Of a DNA stretch of 5,513 nucleotides, positions 3,899 through 5,513 are shown piece by piece. Under the pieces are notes generated by a model, which made no database searches, was not told where the DNA came from, and saw only the letters and a program-made list of their open reading frames with translations. This stretch comes from Prado023 sp036375875. GTDB taxonomy: Bacteria; Actinomycetota; Actinomycetes; S36-B12; CAIYMF01. The position numbers and the translations under genes were made by a program. Every line of letters starts with the position of its first letter. Position 1 is the stretch's first letter. The stretch spans positions 1 through 5,513 of the forward strand of contig DASVBK010000168.1 in the NCBI GenBank assembly GCA_036375875.1, read 5' to 3'.

Positions 3899-5513
3899 CA
3901 CCCAGCGCTGACGTCCCTACGCTGGAACGCGAGCATCCCCACCGCCGCGAGCACCAGCCCGAGGCCGGTCATCAGCACCCCGGGCGTGGTTGCCCAGGGT
4001 TCCGCGGGCACCTGGGCGAGGTGCGTGAACGGCGACAGGTCCAGCACTCCTTGCGGCCAGTGCAGCGCGGGCCCGAGCAGGGACAGCACGAAGCCGGTGA
4101 GCGCCACCGCCACGGGCAGCATGACGGTGAACCGGGGGAGCAGGCCGAACGCGCCGATCGCGATCCCGAGCACCAGCACGACGACCGGCAGCAGGTTCAT
4201 CGTGCCGCGCAGCGCCTGCCACCAGGTGAGGTCGGCCCCGGCGTCGACGATGACGGCCCCGAGCCACAGCGCCGTGCCGCCGACCACGAGGAGCAGCACC
4301 CCGCCCAGCAGCGTCAGGGCCGCGTGGCCGCCGAGCCAGCGCCACCGCGTCACCGGCCGCGCCAGCACTGCCTCGAGTCGGCCGGTCTCCTCCTCGGTGC
4401 GGGCAGCACCCAGGCGCCAGGCGACCTGCAGGGCGGTGGCCAGGCCGTACATGAGGGCCAGCAGCGCGAGGAACCCCTGCATCGTGATGCCCTGGTCCAT
4501 CCCCATGGAGGCCAGGATCTGCTGGTAGCCCTCGTCGCCGGCCAGCCAGTCGATCATGTTCGCCAGGATCGCCCCCATGGCCGCGGCATAGATGCCGAGG
4601 CCGAGCACCCAGGCCAGCAGCACGCCCTGGTTGCTGCGCCAGGCGTAGGCCAGGGGGCTGCCGAGCAGTCGCAGCCGAGGCGGCCTGCCGGATTCCGAGA
4701 CCAGCAGCGCCGACCCGGTGTCGCGGCGCGCCCGCAGGACGAGGGCCGCTGCGGCCAGCGCCACCGGGGCCAGCAGCAGGGGGAGCAGCGCCCACGGATC
4801 GGGGTCGGCGTAGAGGTGCGCCTGGGCGGTCCAGCCGAGGGGGGTCAACCAGCGGACCCACGCCCGTGGGTCGGTGCTGTCACCGACCATGCGCAGGATC
4901 CAGGCCAGGCCGAGGATCCCGGCCGCGAGGCCCGCGGCACGGCGGCGCACCTCGACCAGCTGGCTGGCCAGTGCCGCCACCCCTGCGAACGTGGCGCAGA
5001 CCCCGGCCAGCGCCAGCCCGAGCAGGACCGAGCTGGCCAGCTCCTGGCCCATCGCCACCATGGTGACGGCGACGGTCAGGCCCACCAGCAGGCCGCTGGT
5101 GGCGACGACGGCGAGGGCCACCGCGGTCAGGTGGGTGGCCCGCACCGGCCCGGCGAGCACCAGGTCGAGGCGGTCCAGGTCCTCGTCGCCGCGCAGCAAC
5201 CTGGTGACGATCAGGATCGCCCACACCGCCAGCCCCAGCTGCCAGATCCAGCCCGCGTCCCACAGCGCGAACCCGGCCGCGGTCCCCAGGCCGTCCGGTG
5301 CGCCGTTGATCATCCGCACGGCCGGGTTGTCCTCGAACACCGCGAACTGCAGGGGCGAGACCCCGTTGGGGTACGCCGAGCGGTAGCTGGCGATCTCGAG
5401 GGCGCAGTAGGCGGCCAGGACCGCCACGAGCACCAGCGTGCTGCGCCGCAGGAGGCGCACGTAGAGCCGTGCGACCCCCCGGACGGGGTGGCGGCGACCT
5501 GCCGGCGGGACCC
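3898..5513 (-). CDS. ABC-2-type transporter permease, antibiotic-exporter-like (partial at N-terminus)
   Basis: A large inner-membrane permease of the type annotated as 'exporter of polyketide antibiotics' (COG3559-like), expected to work with a separate ATP-binding subunit to export hydrophobic compounds. Counting from the GTG at 5460 there are 520 residues, with about 12 hydrophobic segments near 6-21, 69-88, 111-135, 145-167, 175-191, 223-243, 280-302, 327-347, 379-404, 421-440, 444-464 and 493-512. The two halves are related. LDRLDLVLAGPVRATHL (95-111) matches TGRLEAVLARPVTRWRW (359-375), and both halves end in an RRD motif after a final membrane helix. This Glu/Asp-rich coupling segment before 'VLAxPV' is the usual cytoplasmic contact with the ATPase. 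The frame stays open past 5460 to the right edge and reads GVARLYVRLLRR across the GTG, continuing the basic pre-helix region. The GTG has no ribosome site, so the true start is probably outside the window. The ATPase gene is usually just upstream and would also lie beyond the edge. Substrate unknown. Confidence 0.9.
   Translation of the reverse strand, partial: VPPAGRRHPVRGVARLYVRLLRRSTLVLVAVLAAYCALEIASYRSAYPNGVSPLQFAVFEDNPAVRMINGAPDGLGTAAGFALWDAGWIWQLGLAVWAILIVTRLLRGDEDLDRLDLVLAGPVRATHLTAVALAVVATSGLLVGLTVAVTMVAMGQELASSVLLGLALAGVCATFAGVAALASQLVEVRRRAAGLAAGILGLAWILRMVGDSTDPRAWVRWLTPLGWTAQAHLYADPDPWALLPLLLAPVALAAAALVLRARRDTGSALLVSESGRPPRLRLLGSPLAYAWRSNQGVLLAWVLGLGIYAAAMGAILANMIDWLAGDEGYQQILASMGMDQGITMQGFLALLALMYGLATALQVAWRLGAARTEEETGRLEAVLARPVTRWRWLGGHAALTLLGGVLLLVVGGTALWLGAVIVDAGADLTWWQALRGTMNLLPVVVLVLGIAIGAFGLLPRFTVMLPVAVALTGFVLSLLGPALHWPQGVLDLSPFTHLAQVPAEPWATTPGVLMTGLGLVLAAVGMLAFQRRDVSAG

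Noticed and set aside
3776..4528. 250-codon plus-strand ORF opposite the permease
   Set aside because: It has the Ser/Thr/Arg/Pro-rich composition typical of an antisense frame. The permease on the other strand has convincing membrane topology.

Overview
The window is very GC-rich throughout, with strong G/C preference at third codon positions in the real genes and frequent GTG starts. This points to a high-GC actinobacterium; the sequence does not allow a genus call. No tRNA, rRNA, CRISPR array, insertion sequence or transposase is visible.

Layout, left to right. The left edge (about 1-302, minus strand) holds a partial reading frame that runs off the window. It encodes the beginning of a cyclic-nucleotide-binding (cNMP/Crp-like) domain. 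Just upstream of it on the same strand is a 63-codon ORF (330-521) with a Trp-rich WNGxxWEP motif. A non-coding stretch of about 410 bp (522-932) follows, with several inverted repeats and a plausible promoter. A perfect 13-bp palindrome overlaps the -10 element of that promoter. It leads into the best-understood gene, a full-length sucrose phosphorylase (933-2456, plus strand, GH13 subfamily 18). All three catalytic carboxylates and the main acceptor-site loop residues are present.

The rest of the window is on the minus strand. A small Ala-rich helical protein of unknown function (2490-2741) is convergent with the phosphorylase. Next come an alpha/beta hydrolase (2888-3685) and a large 12-TM ABC-2-type permease of the 'polyketide antibiotic exporter' type (3898 to the right edge). 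The permease is an internally duplicated protein. Its frame stays open to the right edge, so its true start, and probably its ATPase partner, lie outside the window.

The genes do not form an obvious single pathway. The sucrose phosphorylase stands alone, with no sugar transporter, LacI-type regulator or fructokinase beside it, so sucrose must be supplied from elsewhere. The permease and hydrolase are co-directional but separated by about 212 bp, with a hairpin at the permease stop, so they are probably separate transcripts. I found no convincing undescribed multi-gene system. The most useful non-obvious items are the partial cNMP-domain gene at the left edge, the operator-like palindrome on the phosphorylase promoter, the open upstream frame of the permease, and the two small uncharacterised ORFs.
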